NCBI GenBank assembly: GCA_018712345.1
Contig: DVHG01000004.1
Coordinates: 1 to 46,754 of the forward strand
DNA from: Candidatus Onthovicinus excrementipullorum
GTDB taxonomy: Bacteria; Bacillota; Clostridia; Oscillospirales; Acutalibacteraceae
Direction of reading: 5' to 3'
DNA: 46,754 bases
The position numbers and the translations under genes were made by a program. Each line of letters starts with the position of its first letter. Position 1 is the first letter of the stretch. The notes below the pieces were generated by a model. That model saw only the letters and a list, made by a program, of their open reading frames with translations, was not told the origin of the DNA and did no database searches. Of the stretch, positions 34,776 through 42,435 are shown piece by piece.

Positions 34776-35963
34776 TTAAGCGGCTTTCGCCTTTTTAAAT
34801 ATTATTTTACCCGTATTCCGCTGGCGGATGATAAAGAGTGCCAGCAGCAGGAACACGACGGCAAAAGCGAGCTCAATCGCCATGGAGACAAACACCGGCC
34901 CGAGTGAGGCGGGGGAGAAGTCGCTGAGCAGCGTGATCTGCTGCACGGCGTCCGCGTACCAGTACAGGGGCGTAAATTTGGATATGGCGAGGACCTGATC
35001 GCTGAGCAGCGATGTCGGGACGAAGATGCCACCCAGAAAAGAGAGGATCAGCGCCGCGAAATTGGCCACCGCATTCTGAATGGTTGTGCTCTTAATAAAC
35101 AGCCCGCACAGGAAGCTGATGCTCAGGCTGATGGCAGCCAGACAGATGGTATTGACTGTCAGCAGCAGGAACTGCCTGCCATCCGGCAGCTGATTGCCGG
35201 AAATCATGGGAATCAGTGCAATCAGGGTCATGAACGCCGTGTACACCAGCGCAGTCAGGCCCAGGAACGCGGCGATCTGGAGATTCACAGCCGCCGGGGG
35301 AGCAGGGGAGCAGCTGATGCGCTGGCGAACCGGACGCCGGTTGAACGCCATCATGATCGTGCTGGTGGAGAGGATCATCAGCGCGGTCATCACATAGCCG
35401 AACATCCCGTAAAAGGTCGTCACGTAGGAACTGACCTCCCGCGCATCCGCGTACTGTTTCAGCTCCACCACGGCATGCTGTCCCATCACCTCCGGCAGGG
35501 CGGTGAGGTCGCTGATCCCGGCACGGACATACAGCTCTGCACAGGAAAAATACTGATTCACAAACTGTTCGGCAAACACGGAGCTGGCCTGCATTTTGAC
35601 CGCCATCGTCTCAACCTTGACCGCTTCCCCCGCCAGAAAAGCGTCTGTAAATCCCTGCGGTATGATTACGGCATACTGGATCTCTCCATAGATGAGGGCG
35701 TCTTTCAGTGCCGTCTCATCATCCTCCAGGGGGATGATCTCGCCCTTTTCGGAGAGAAATTGTCTGAACCCGCTCAGGAGCGGCGTGTCCCCGTCCCGGT
35801 TGATGATAGCAATTTTCGTTTGGCTTGGCTCGTATTCTGTGGGGCTGTTCGAGGACATGACACCTGTGAAGAGGAGCAGCATGACGGTGAAAATCAGCAG
35901 GTAAAGGGAGAGGAGCAGCAGGTGGCGCCTGGTCACCCTGGCACAGGTTTTAAATGCTTTCAT
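34776..35963 (-). CDS. ABC-2 type exporter permease, second subunit (LnrN-like)
   Basis: A 395-residue ABC-2 permease. One N-terminal helix is followed by a large extracellular domain of about 150 residues (QTKIAIINRDGDTPLLSGFRQ, in parts, through LPEVMGQ), then five or more helices in the C-terminal half with LGGIFVPTSLLSDQVLAISKF, typical of the YhgE/ABC-2 group. The start at 35963 has GGAGG 7 nt upstream. It overlaps the preceding permease gene by 14 nt and is the last of a three-gene operon (ATPase, permease, permease) facing a NarL-type two-component system. This matches the organisation of LnrLMN, which exports polyene-like lipid-active compounds in Bacillus. The substrate here is only an inference. 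Confidence 0.82.
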   Translation of the reverse strand: MKAFKTCARVTRRHLLLLSLYLLIFTVMLLLFTGVMSSNSPTEYEPSQTKIAIINRDGDTPLLSGFRQFLSEKGEIIPLEDDETALKDALIYGEIQYAVIIPQGFTDAFLAGEAVKVETMAVKMQASSVFAEQFVNQYFSCAELYVRAGISDLTALPEVMGQHAVVELKQYADAREVSSYVTTFYGMFGYVMTALMILSTSTIMMAFNRRPVRQRISCSPAPPAAVNLQIAAFLGLTALVYTAFMTLIALIPMISGNQLPDGRQFLLLTVNTICLAAISLSISFLCGLFIKSTTIQNAVANFAALILSFLGGIFVPTSLLSDQVLAISKFTPLYWYADAVQQITLLSDFSPASLGPVFVSMAIELAFAVVFLLLALFIIRQRNTGKIIFKKAKAA

Positions 35964-37086
35964 ACTTCCGCCTCCTGAGTAAAATTGCACTGATGAGGAA
36001 CAATACCGCCGCCATGGTGATCAGAATCGCAAGGTCGAGCAGATAGAGCCCGTACGTATTATAGTAGTATAGCCGGTACAGGGCGTCCGCCACACGGGCC
36101 GCGGGGTTGATCCAGCCGAGGATCGGTGCCTGTTTTTGGATCAGATAATTGATTCCCTCGATCATCATGCCGGCCATGAAGCTCAGGGTGATGCTGACAA
36201 CGATCAGGATCCCGGATTTCATGTTTTCTTTCATCCGCCCGATCGCACCCACAGCCGTCCCCAGCGCGTAGCCGACCAGGCTCCCGGCCAGACATACTAC
36301 AAGAATAAGCGGGAAGTCGTGCAGCAGATCGATCTCCGTCAGCAGGCAGATGTACAGCGCCACCAGCGCGCAGGAGATATAATGGACGGTCAGTCCGCCC
36401 AGAGAGTCGTAAACGATCAGCTTGATCTTGCTCACAGGCGCCAGACTGACCCGCGCCCCGAGGCGGGAGAGATTGGCCTGTATGTTGGTGACGGTCGTCA
36501 GCCCTTGGAAGCAGGCGTACAGGCAGACCATCCCGATCAGGGCGAAAAAGTAGGAGACAGCGGAACTGCGCTCCTGCCCGCCGTCCGCAGGGCTCTGCGT
36601 GTACGAATCCTGCCCCGCCTGAAGCAGATTGGCCGCAGCGCCGGGATTACGGGCGATAATATCACCGATTGCCGACGCGCGCTGCCCGTAGGTGTCCAGC
36701 AGATTTTGCAGGATCGACTGCTCCACTCCGGACTCCCGGACAGTCAGTTTCAGGTCTTTTCCGGGGGTGATATAGCCCGCGATCTCTCCGCCGCGCAGCA
36801 ACTCATCCGCCTCCTGCTCACTATTCACAACGGTGAGATCAAGCATCTGATCCGCTCCGTCTGCGGAGAGCGTCTCCAGCACCGTGCGGAATGTTCCATC
36901 CGCGCCATAGGCCTCGTTGTTGATTACGGCGGTCTGAATGGGCTGGAACGTTCCCGCTGTATCCAGGTTGGCAAAGGCAAAATGGAACAGCGTTGCCAGC
37001 ATAAAGGGGAAAATCCACGTCCAAACCAGTACATCCACGCTGCGCACGGAGCAGAGCAGGCGCGTTTTATAGATATTGGCAAACAT
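35950..37086 (-). CDS. ABC-2 type exporter permease, first subunit (LnrM-like)
   Basis: A 378-residue ABC-2 permease with the same layout as its neighbour: one N-terminal helix (VLVWTWIFPFMLATLFHFAF), an extracellular domain to about residue 165, then a helical C-terminal half containing GLTVHYISCALVALYICL and ITLSFMAGMMIEGINYLI. The start at 37086 follows GAGGTGAAGC; a longer frame reading into the ATPase gene is rejected. It begins 10 nt after the ATPase stop and overlaps the second permease by 14 nt, so both should be made together and form a heterodimer. Confidence 0.82.
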   Translation of the reverse strand: MFANIYKTRLLCSVRSVDVLVWTWIFPFMLATLFHFAFANLDTAGTFQPIQTAVINNEAYGADGTFRTVLETLSADGADQMLDLTVVNSEQEADELLRGGEIAGYITPGKDLKLTVRESGVEQSILQNLLDTYGQRASAIGDIIARNPGAAANLLQAGQDSYTQSPADGGQERSSAVSYFFALIGMVCLYACFQGLTTVTNIQANLSRLGARVSLAPVSKIKLIVYDSLGGLTVHYISCALVALYICLLTEIDLLHDFPLILVVCLAGSLVGYALGTAVGAIGRMKENMKSGILIVVSITLSFMAGMMIEGINYLIQKQAPILGWINPAARVADALYRLYYYNTYGLYLLDLAILITMAAVLFLISAILLRRRKYESI

Positions 37087-37096
37087 ATGCTTCACC

Positions 37097-38029
37097 TCAA
37101 TTCCGCAGGTGCTTTCCGGTGATCTCCAGAAACACGTCGTTGAGCGTCGGCGGCTCGGAGTAGACCTTGCCAAACGTGATGCTGTGTGACCGGAAATAGT
37201 CCATTACCTGCAGCAGGTTCTGAGCGCCGCTGCTGCAATAGATCGTGAGGATATTGTCGTTGAGCGCCGCATTCCGGGCAAAGGGCTGTCTGGAGATCTC
37301 CCGTACCAGGTCCGGAGAGGGTGCGAGCAGCTCCACGCTGATCTTCTCATTCGCGCCCACCATCGCTTTGAGGTCCTCCTTGGTGCCGGAGGCGATGGTG
37401 CGTCCCTGATCCATAATCATGATGCGGGAGCAGAGCAGCTCCACCTCCTCCATGTAGTGGGAGGTGTAGACGATCGTCGCCCCCTCCCGGTTGAGCCTTT
37501 TGATCCCCTCCAAAATACTGTTGCGGCTCTGGGGGTCCACGGCTACCGTCGGTTCATCAAAGAAGATGAGCTTGGGCCGGTGTGCGATGCCGCACGCGAT
37601 GTTGAGGCGGCGCAGCAGCCCGCCGCTGAGCTTTTTGGGGCGGAATTTGCGGTGTGCCTCCAGTCCGGTGAAGGCGATGGCCTCCTCCACCAGCTCGCGC
37701 CGCCTCTTTTTATCGCAGACATACAGACCGCAGAAATAGTCGATATTCTCCTGTACGGTCAGTTCATCAAACACCGCGACCTCCTGCATCACAATGCCAA
37801 TCTGTCGCTTGAGGTCGTAGGCGTCCGGGCGCATCGGCTTCCCGAATAGTTCAATGGTCCCGCGGTCGTATTCCAGCAGGGAGAGAATGCAGTTGATGGC
37901 CGTCGTCTTACCGGAGCCGTTCGGCCCGAGCAGTCCAAGGATTTCGCCCTCCTCTACCTGGAGGGTGAAGTGGTCAAGCGCCACCAGTTCCCCGTAGCGT
38001 TTGACCAGATTCTGTGCGTTTACGATCAT
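37097..38029 (-). CDS. ABC transporter ATPase (LnrL-like)
   Basis: A 310-residue ATPase of the DrrA/CcmA type. Walker A is GPNGSGKTT, the signature is KKLSGGLLRRLNIACGIAH (LSGG), Walker B is LIFFDEPTVAVDPQS, and the switch His is in VYTSHYMEEVE. A C-terminal extension of about 80 residues ends in PPTLNDVFLEITGKHLRN, typical of drug-export ATPases. It is the first gene of the minus-strand operon, with AAGGAGG 8 nt before the ATG. It should power the two downstream permeases. The divergent kinase/regulator pair is the likely controller. Confidence 0.9.
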   Translation of the reverse strand: MIVNAQNLVKRYGELVALDHFTLQVEEGEILGLLGPNGSGKTTAINCILSLLEYDRGTIELFGKPMRPDAYDLKRQIGIVMQEVAVFDELTVQENIDYFCGLYVCDKKRRRELVEEAIAFTGLEAHRKFRPKKLSGGLLRRLNIACGIAHRPKLIFFDEPTVAVDPQSRNSILEGIKRLNREGATIVYTSHYMEEVELLCSRIMIMDQGRTIASGTKEDLKAMVGANEKISVELLAPSPDLVREISRQPFARNAALNDNILTIYCSSGAQNLLQVMDYFRSHSITFGKVYSEPPTLNDVFLEITGKHLRN

Positions 38030-38052
38030 GACGTTCGCCTCCTTATACGTCT

Positions 38053-38061
38053 ATTGTACCA
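38053..38061 (-). promoter_or_regulatory. Extended -10 for the ABC exporter operon
   Basis: On the minus strand TGG then TACAAT (complement of 38053-38058). The -35 region is weak, which fits an activator-dependent promoter. Confidence 0.45.
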
Positions 38062-38103
38062 GCCTGTTCCCACGGGCGACAGTGTGCGGCGTCACTATTT
38101 TAA

Positions 38104-38117
38104 ATGACAAATGTCAT
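38104..38117. promoter_or_regulatory. Palindromic operator candidate between exporter and two-component genes
   Basis: A perfect inverted repeat ATGACA-AA-TGTCAT. It lies about 46 nt upstream of the exporter -10 and 17 nt upstream of the kinase -35, a position suited to binding of a NarL-type regulator dimer that controls both directions. No binding evidence is available. Confidence 0.5.
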
Positions 38118-38133
38118 ATTTTGCTTAAAATAT

Positions 38134-38163
38134 TTGTAATCCAGCACAGGATTATGATAAAAT
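38134..38163 (+). promoter_or_regulatory. Sigma-A-type promoter for the two-component gene cluster
   Basis: TTGTAA (38134-38139), an 18-nt spacer, then TAAAAT (38158-38163), 25 nt before the kinase start. Confidence 0.55.
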
Positions 38164-38187
38164 AGTCCTCATAAAGGGGGGATCGCC

Positions 38188-39267
38188 GTGCGCGAACTCG
38201 TCGATAAGGGGATTCTGTTTGCCCTGTGCATCCCGGCGCTTACCACACTGGACGGCGCCGCGCTGCCAGCCGCGGTGGTGCTCGTGGCGGCGGCCTGTAC
38301 GTGCCTGAGCGGTATTTTTGGCGGCCGGGTCCGCTGGGCCGTTCCGGGTGCCTATCTTATCCTTGCTCTGGTTGTGCCCGCCTTCTCCATCTGTGTTCCT
38401 CTGGCAGTCTACGATCTGTTCCGATCCTGGAACAGGGTGGTCTGGGGGATGGGGGCCGCCGGTGCGGCGGCACTCTTTATCCGGTGCGTGTTGGCGGGGG
38501 AAGTGGTCTTCTGCCTGAATATTGCTCTGCTGGGCGCACTCGCGTGCTATCTGGGCTGGAGCAGTCATCAGTCGGACAAGCTCCGCGTGCGGTATCACGA
38601 TCTGTCTGATTCCTCGCGGGAGCACTCCTTCACCATGGAGCAGCGCAACCGCGAGCTGGCGGACAGGCGGGATTATGAGGTGCGGCTCGCCACGCTCAAT
38701 GAGCGCAACCGCATCGCCCGGGAGATTCACGATAACGTGGGTCACATGCTCACCAGCGCCATCCTCCAGGTGGGCGCACTTCGGGTTGTCAACCGGGATG
38801 AGCACCTTGCCGCCGGGCTGGATGATGTCAATCAGACGCTCTCCCAGGCTATGGACCGGATCCGCAGCAGCGTACATGACCTGCGGGATGAATCCATTGA
38901 CCTGCGTGCCCGGGTGGAGGAGATGACGCAACGCTTTACCTTTTGCCCGGTGGAGGTCCAGATCAGTGCGGAGGATCTGCCGCCGGATGCCAAGCTCTGC
39001 ATGCTCGCCGTGATTGGGGAGGCACTGACCAATACGGCGCGCCACTCGAATGCCACACGGGCCAGCGTACGGGTGCGGGAGTTCCCCGGCTTTTATCAGC
39101 TGGCGGTGGCCGATAACGGCACCTGCGCCGCCGCCCCGAAGGGGGATGGCATGGGCCTGCGGAATATTGAGGACCGGGTTAATCTGCTGGGCGGAACGTT
39201 TACGGTGCACACCCAGTCCGGCTTTCAGATTTTTGTCACGATTCCGAAAAAGGAGGGAGAGCCATGA
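38188..39267 (+). CDS. Sensor histidine kinase, NarL/LiaS-type (LnrJ-like)
   Basis: A 359-residue membrane kinase. About five hydrophobic helices fill residues 5-125 with almost no extracellular domain; a short linker leads to the HisKA_3 dimerisation domain, ERNRIAREIHDNVGHML, with the phospho-acceptor His181. The HATPase domain has GEALTNTARHSNA (N box), VADNGTC and GDGMGLRNIEDRV (G boxes). The start is GTG 38188, after AAAGGGGGG. The stop overlaps the next start (ATGA). A kinase with no sensor domain outside the membrane probably detects the exporter's substrate in the membrane or senses membrane damage. It should phosphorylate the adjacent regulator. Confidence 0.9.
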   Translation: MRELVDKGILFALCIPALTTLDGAALPAAVVLVAAACTCLSGIFGGRVRWAVPGAYLILALVVPAFSICVPLAVYDLFRSWNRVVWGMGAAGAAALFIRCVLAGEVVFCLNIALLGALACYLGWSSHQSDKLRVRYHDLSDSSREHSFTMEQRNRELADRRDYEVRLATLNERNRIAREIHDNVGHMLTSAILQVGALRVVNRDEHLAAGLDDVNQTLSQAMDRIRSSVHDLRDESIDLRARVEEMTQRFTFCPVEVQISAEDLPPDAKLCMLAVIGEALTNTARHSNATRASVRVREFPGFYQLAVADNGTCAAAPKGDGMGLRNIEDRVNLLGGTFTVHTQSGFQIFVTIPKKEGEP

Positions 39268-39899
39268 ATATTGCCATCGTTGATGACGATCGGCTTGTCT
39301 GCGCATCCGTGAAGACCATCTTGGAGTCCGATCCAGAGATCACAGTGGTGTGGACAGGCTGCTCCGGGGAACAGGCGTGTACACGCTACCGCGAGAACAG
39401 GCCGGATGTGCTGCTGATGGATATCCGCATGGCCGGCATGACGGGGCTTGAGGCCGCTGAACGGCTGCTGGCGGAGTTCCCGGACGCGCGGATCCTGTTT
39501 TTGACCACCTTTGAGGATGATGAATACATCGTCAAGGCGCTGAGCATCGGCGCCAAGGGGTATATCATCAAACAGGATTTTGAGAGTATCGCCCCTGCGG
39601 TCAAGGCCGTCTTTGCCGGGCAGAGTGTTTTTGGGGAGGCCGTGGCCGGAAAGCTGCCGGGAATCATCCGGCAGGAGCAGCCGTTTGACTATAAAAGCCA
39701 TGGAATCTCGGAGCGGGAGCGGCGTGTGATTGAGCTCGTCGCCAGAGGATACAGCAACCGGGAAATTGCTGATACGCTCTGCCTCAGTGAGGGGACGGTG
39801 CGCAACTATATCAGTACAGTGCTCGACAAGCTGGAACTGCGGGACCGGACGAATCTGGCTGTGTTCTACTACCAGCACATGCGGAAAAAGGAGGATTAA
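39264..39899 (+). CDS. Response regulator, NarL/LuxR-type (LnrK-like)
   Basis: A 211-residue regulator. The receiver domain has the acidic pair DDDR near residue 7, phospho-acceptor Asp53 (LLMDIRMAGM), the Thr of FLTTFED and the Lys of GYIIKQD. The C-terminal LuxR helix-turn-helix reads ISERERRVIELVARGYSNRE then IADTLCLSEGTVRNYIS. It overlaps the kinase gene by 4 nt. The next gene, a second response regulator of a different family, starts only 2 nt after its stop, so the two systems are transcribed together. It probably activates the divergent ABC exporter. Confidence 0.92.
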   Translation: MNIAIVDDDRLVCASVKTILESDPEITVVWTGCSGEQACTRYRENRPDVLLMDIRMAGMTGLEAAERLLAEFPDARILFLTTFEDDEYIVKALSIGAKGYIIKQDFESIAPAVKAVFAGQSVFGEAVAGKLPGIIRQEQPFDYKSHGISERERRVIELVARGYSNREIADTLCLSEGTVRNYISTVLDKLELRDRTNLAVFYYQHMRKKED

Positions 39900-39901
39900 T
39901 C

Positions 39902-40564
39902 ATGAAAATTGCTATTGTGGAGGATGACGCGCGCATCGCGCAGGAGCTGTCGCTCTTTTTGGAGCGCAATGGGTATGATACCCTGATAGTGCAGGACTTT
40001 GTCTACGCCGCGGATGAAATCCTTGGCAGGAGTTCCGATCTCGCGCTGCTGGACCTCTATCTGCCCGGCAGCGACGGCTGCAAGATCTGCAGGGAGCTGC
40101 GCAGGCGCTCCGACCTGCCCATTATCATGGTCACCAGCTCGGACAGCGAGGCGGATGAGCTCTCCGCCATGAATGTGGGCGCGGATGACTATGTGACCAA
40201 GCCGTACAACGTGCAGATTCTGCTCATGCGGATCAAAAACGCTCTCCGCCGCGCCTATCACACCGACCCTGGGAATGAGCTCACCTTTGGCGGCGTGATT
40301 CTCCACGTCGCCTGTGCGCGCGTGACGGGGCCGACGGGGGAGTGCGGCCTCTCCCGCAATGAAACAATGATTTTAGAGATGCTCATGCATGCCGGGGAAA
40401 ATATCGTCACGCGGGAACAGCTGATGAACGCCATCTGGCAGACGGATGAATTTGTGGATGAAAACACCCTAACCGTCAATGTCAACCGCCTGCGCCGCAA
40501 ACTCAGGAGCGTCGGCGCGGAGGACCTGGTCAAGACGCACAAGGGGCAGGGGTATTCACTATGA
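39902..40564 (+). CDS. Response regulator, OmpR/BceR-type
   Basis: A 220-residue regulator with receiver domain (acidic EDD at residues 7-9, phospho-acceptor Asp51 in LALLDLYLPGSDG, VTSSDS, Lys in VTKPYN) and an OmpR-type winged helix (LSRNETMILEMLMHAGENIV then VDENTLTVNVNRLRRKL and VKTHKGQGYSL). The layout matches BceR regulators that control peptide-antibiotic detoxification transporters. It starts 2 nt after the NarL-type regulator and overlaps the downstream kinase gene by 4 nt. Its likely target is the promoter just before the ATPase gene at 41668. Confidence 0.92.
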   Translation: MKIAIVEDDARIAQELSLFLERNGYDTLIVQDFVYAADEILGRSSDLALLDLYLPGSDGCKICRELRRRSDLPIIMVTSSDSEADELSAMNVGADDYVTKPYNVQILLMRIKNALRRAYHTDPGNELTFGGVILHVACARVTGPTGECGLSRNETMILEMLMHAGENIVTREQLMNAIWQTDEFVDENTLTVNVNRLRRKLRSVGAEDLVKTHKGQGYSL

Positions 40565-41592
40565 GCCTTGGGAATTATTTAAAAGACCGCGTGGGGATTG
40601 TGATTGCCGTCCTTGTGCCGGCAGCCGTCCTTGTGCTGTGCATTACGGCGCTGGGGGAGGCATCGCTCGGCTTCCTGATGGCCTTTATTCTGCTGTTCTG
40701 CTTTTTTATTGCACTGGGCGCGGACTTTATCAAGCGGCGCCGGTATTACCGGGATCTGCTCAGTACGCTGGAGGAGCTGGACCGCAAGACACTGATCGGC
40801 TCCGTAATCGGGGAACCCGATTTTACAGAGGGGAAAATCATGCGCGCCGTCCTGCTGGAGTGCAATAAGGAGCAGAACGATGCCGTTGCGTCCATACGCC
40901 GGGATTCGGAGGATTACCGCGAATACATTGAGACCTGGGCGCATGAGATCAAGACGCCGCTCGCGAGCACCCGACTGATCCTGGAGAACCATCCGGGCGC
41001 CGTGGGGGAGGATATCTCCCGGGAGCTGGACCGGGTGGACTTTTTGCTGGAGCAGACGCTCTTCTACGCCCGCAGTGCCCAGACGCACAAGGATTATATT
41101 ATCCGCAAGACCTCGCTCAGGGCCTTGGTCAACAGCGTGATCCGGCGCAACTCCCGCGCCTTTATTGAGAATAAGATTGCCGTGGAGCCGCTCTCTGCGG
41201 ATATTGAGGTCTACACGGATGTCAAGTGGATGGAGTTTATCCTCAACCAGATCGTCAACAACGCGATCAAATATAAGCGGGATACCGCTCCCGCCATCCG
41301 CTTTTCCGCCGACTGCCGGGAGAACAGTGTCTACCTGAAGGTTGCAGATAACGGCATCGGCATCCCGGAGAGCGATCTGCCGCGCATCTTTGACAAGGGC
41401 TTCACCGGTCAGACGGGGCGCCGGTACGGCAAGTCCACCGGTATCGGTCTCTACCTGTGCCAAAAGCTCTGCCGCAAGCTCGGCGTGGGCATCTTCGCCC
41501 AGTCGCAGGAGGGGCAGGGGACGGAGCTGACCATCGAGTTCCCCGTCAGTGAGATGGCCGCTCTGGTCAAAAGTGACAAAACCGTAAGCTGA
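40561..41592 (+). CDS. Intramembrane-sensing histidine kinase, BceS-type
   Basis: A 343-residue kinase with two N-terminal helices (about residues 12-32 and 36-56) joined by only a few outside residues, the hallmark of intramembrane-sensing BceS kinases that read the state of a partner BceAB transporter. The H box is ETWAHEIKTPLASTRL with His128; the HATPase domain has LNQIVNNAIKYKRD (N), VADNGIGIPESDLPRIFDKG (G1/F) and STGIGLYLCQKL (G2). It is translationally coupled to the regulator. Its 3' end contains the first half of a CGTAAG direct repeat that probably belongs to the next gene's promoter. Confidence 0.93.
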   Translation: MSLGNYLKDRVGIVIAVLVPAAVLVLCITALGEASLGFLMAFILLFCFFIALGADFIKRRRYYRDLLSTLEELDRKTLIGSVIGEPDFTEGKIMRAVLLECNKEQNDAVASIRRDSEDYREYIETWAHEIKTPLASTRLILENHPGAVGEDISRELDRVDFLLEQTLFYARSAQTHKDYIIRKTSLRALVNSVIRRNSRAFIENKIAVEPLSADIEVYTDVKWMEFILNQIVNNAIKYKRDTAPAIRFSADCRENSVYLKVADNGIGIPESDLPRIFDKGFTGQTGRRYGKSTGIGLYLCQKLCRKLGVGIFAQSQEGQGTELTIEFPVSEMAALVKSDKTVS

Positions 41593-41637
41593 TCGTAAGG
41601 CAAAACGATGGCATCGCGCTGCGCCATCGGGTAAAAT
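41583..41637 (+). promoter_or_regulatory. Regulated promoter of the BceAB-type genes
   Basis: CGTAAG occurs at 41583-41588 and 41594-41599, exactly 11 bp apart, the spacing expected for tandem OmpR-family binding. An inverted repeat CGATGGC/GCCATCG (41606-41612, 41623-41629) follows, then TAAAAT (41632-41637). The -35 position (about 41609) is TGGCAT, a poor match, so an activator is probably required. Confidence 0.55.
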
Positions 41638-41667
41638 AGAGCCATAGTTTTCAAGGAGGTAACACGA

Positions 41668-42435
41668 ATGGAAAACGTATTGAGTGTACGCAACATTGAA
41701 AAATACTATGGCGCAAAGGGAAGCGTGACCAAGGCTGTTGACGGCATCAGCTTTGACGTGGCGCAGGGCGAGTTCGTCGGCATCATGGGCCCGTCCGGCT
41801 CCGGTAAGACCACGGTGCTCAACTGCATCTCCACGATCGACACCGTAACATCCGGTGAGATCTATATTGACGGCGGCGATATCACCAAACTCAAGCCCAA
41901 CAAGCTCTCCAAATTCCGCCGGGAAAAGCTGGGCTTTATCTTTCAGGATTTTAACCTGCTTGACACGCTCACGGCGCGGGAGAATATCGCCCTGGCGCTG
42001 ACGATCACCAATGTCCACCCCAGGGATATTGACCCGCGCATTAATCTGATCGCCAAACGGCTGGAGATTGAGGACGTGCTGGAGAAGTATCCGTATCAGA
42101 TGTCCGGCGGCCAGCGTCAGCGCGTGGCGTGCGCCCGCGCCATCGTGACCAACCCGTCCCTGATCCTGGCCGACGAGCCGACCGGGGCGCTCGACTCCAA
42201 ATCCTCCCGCATGCTGCTCGACTGCCTGACCCGCCTGAATGAGGACATCCAGGCGACGATCCTCATGGTCACGCACGATGCGTTTACTGCCAGCTACTGC
42301 CACCGCATCCTGTTTATCAAGGACGGCAAGATCTTCAATGAGCTGCGCCGCGGCGGGGACAGCCGCAAGACCTTCTTCAATAAGATCATCGACGTTGTAA
42401 CCCTGCTCGGAGGTGACAACAGCGATGTTATTTAA
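41668..42435 (+). CDS. BceA-type ABC transporter ATPase
   Basis: A 255-residue ATPase of the MacB/LolD/BceA group. Walker A is GPSGSGKTT, signature QMSGGQRQRVACARA, Walker B LILADEPTGALDSKSS, switch His in MVTHDAF. FQDFNLLDTLTARENIALAL is typical of BceA. AAGGAGG lies 8 nt before ATG. It overlaps the downstream permease by 11 nt. With that permease it should form a transporter that frees cell-wall lipid intermediates from peptide antibiotics and signals through the BceS-type kinase. Confidence 0.95.
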   Translation: MENVLSVRNIEKYYGAKGSVTKAVDGISFDVAQGEFVGIMGPSGSGKTTVLNCISTIDTVTSGEIYIDGGDITKLKPNKLSKFRREKLGFIFQDFNLLDTLTARENIALALTITNVHPRDIDPRINLIAKRLEIEDVLEKYPYQMSGGQRQRVACARAIVTNPSLILADEPTGALDSKSSRMLLDCLTRLNEDIQATILMVTHDAFTASYCHRILFIKDGKIFNELRRGGDSRKTFFNKIIDVVTLLGGDNSDVI

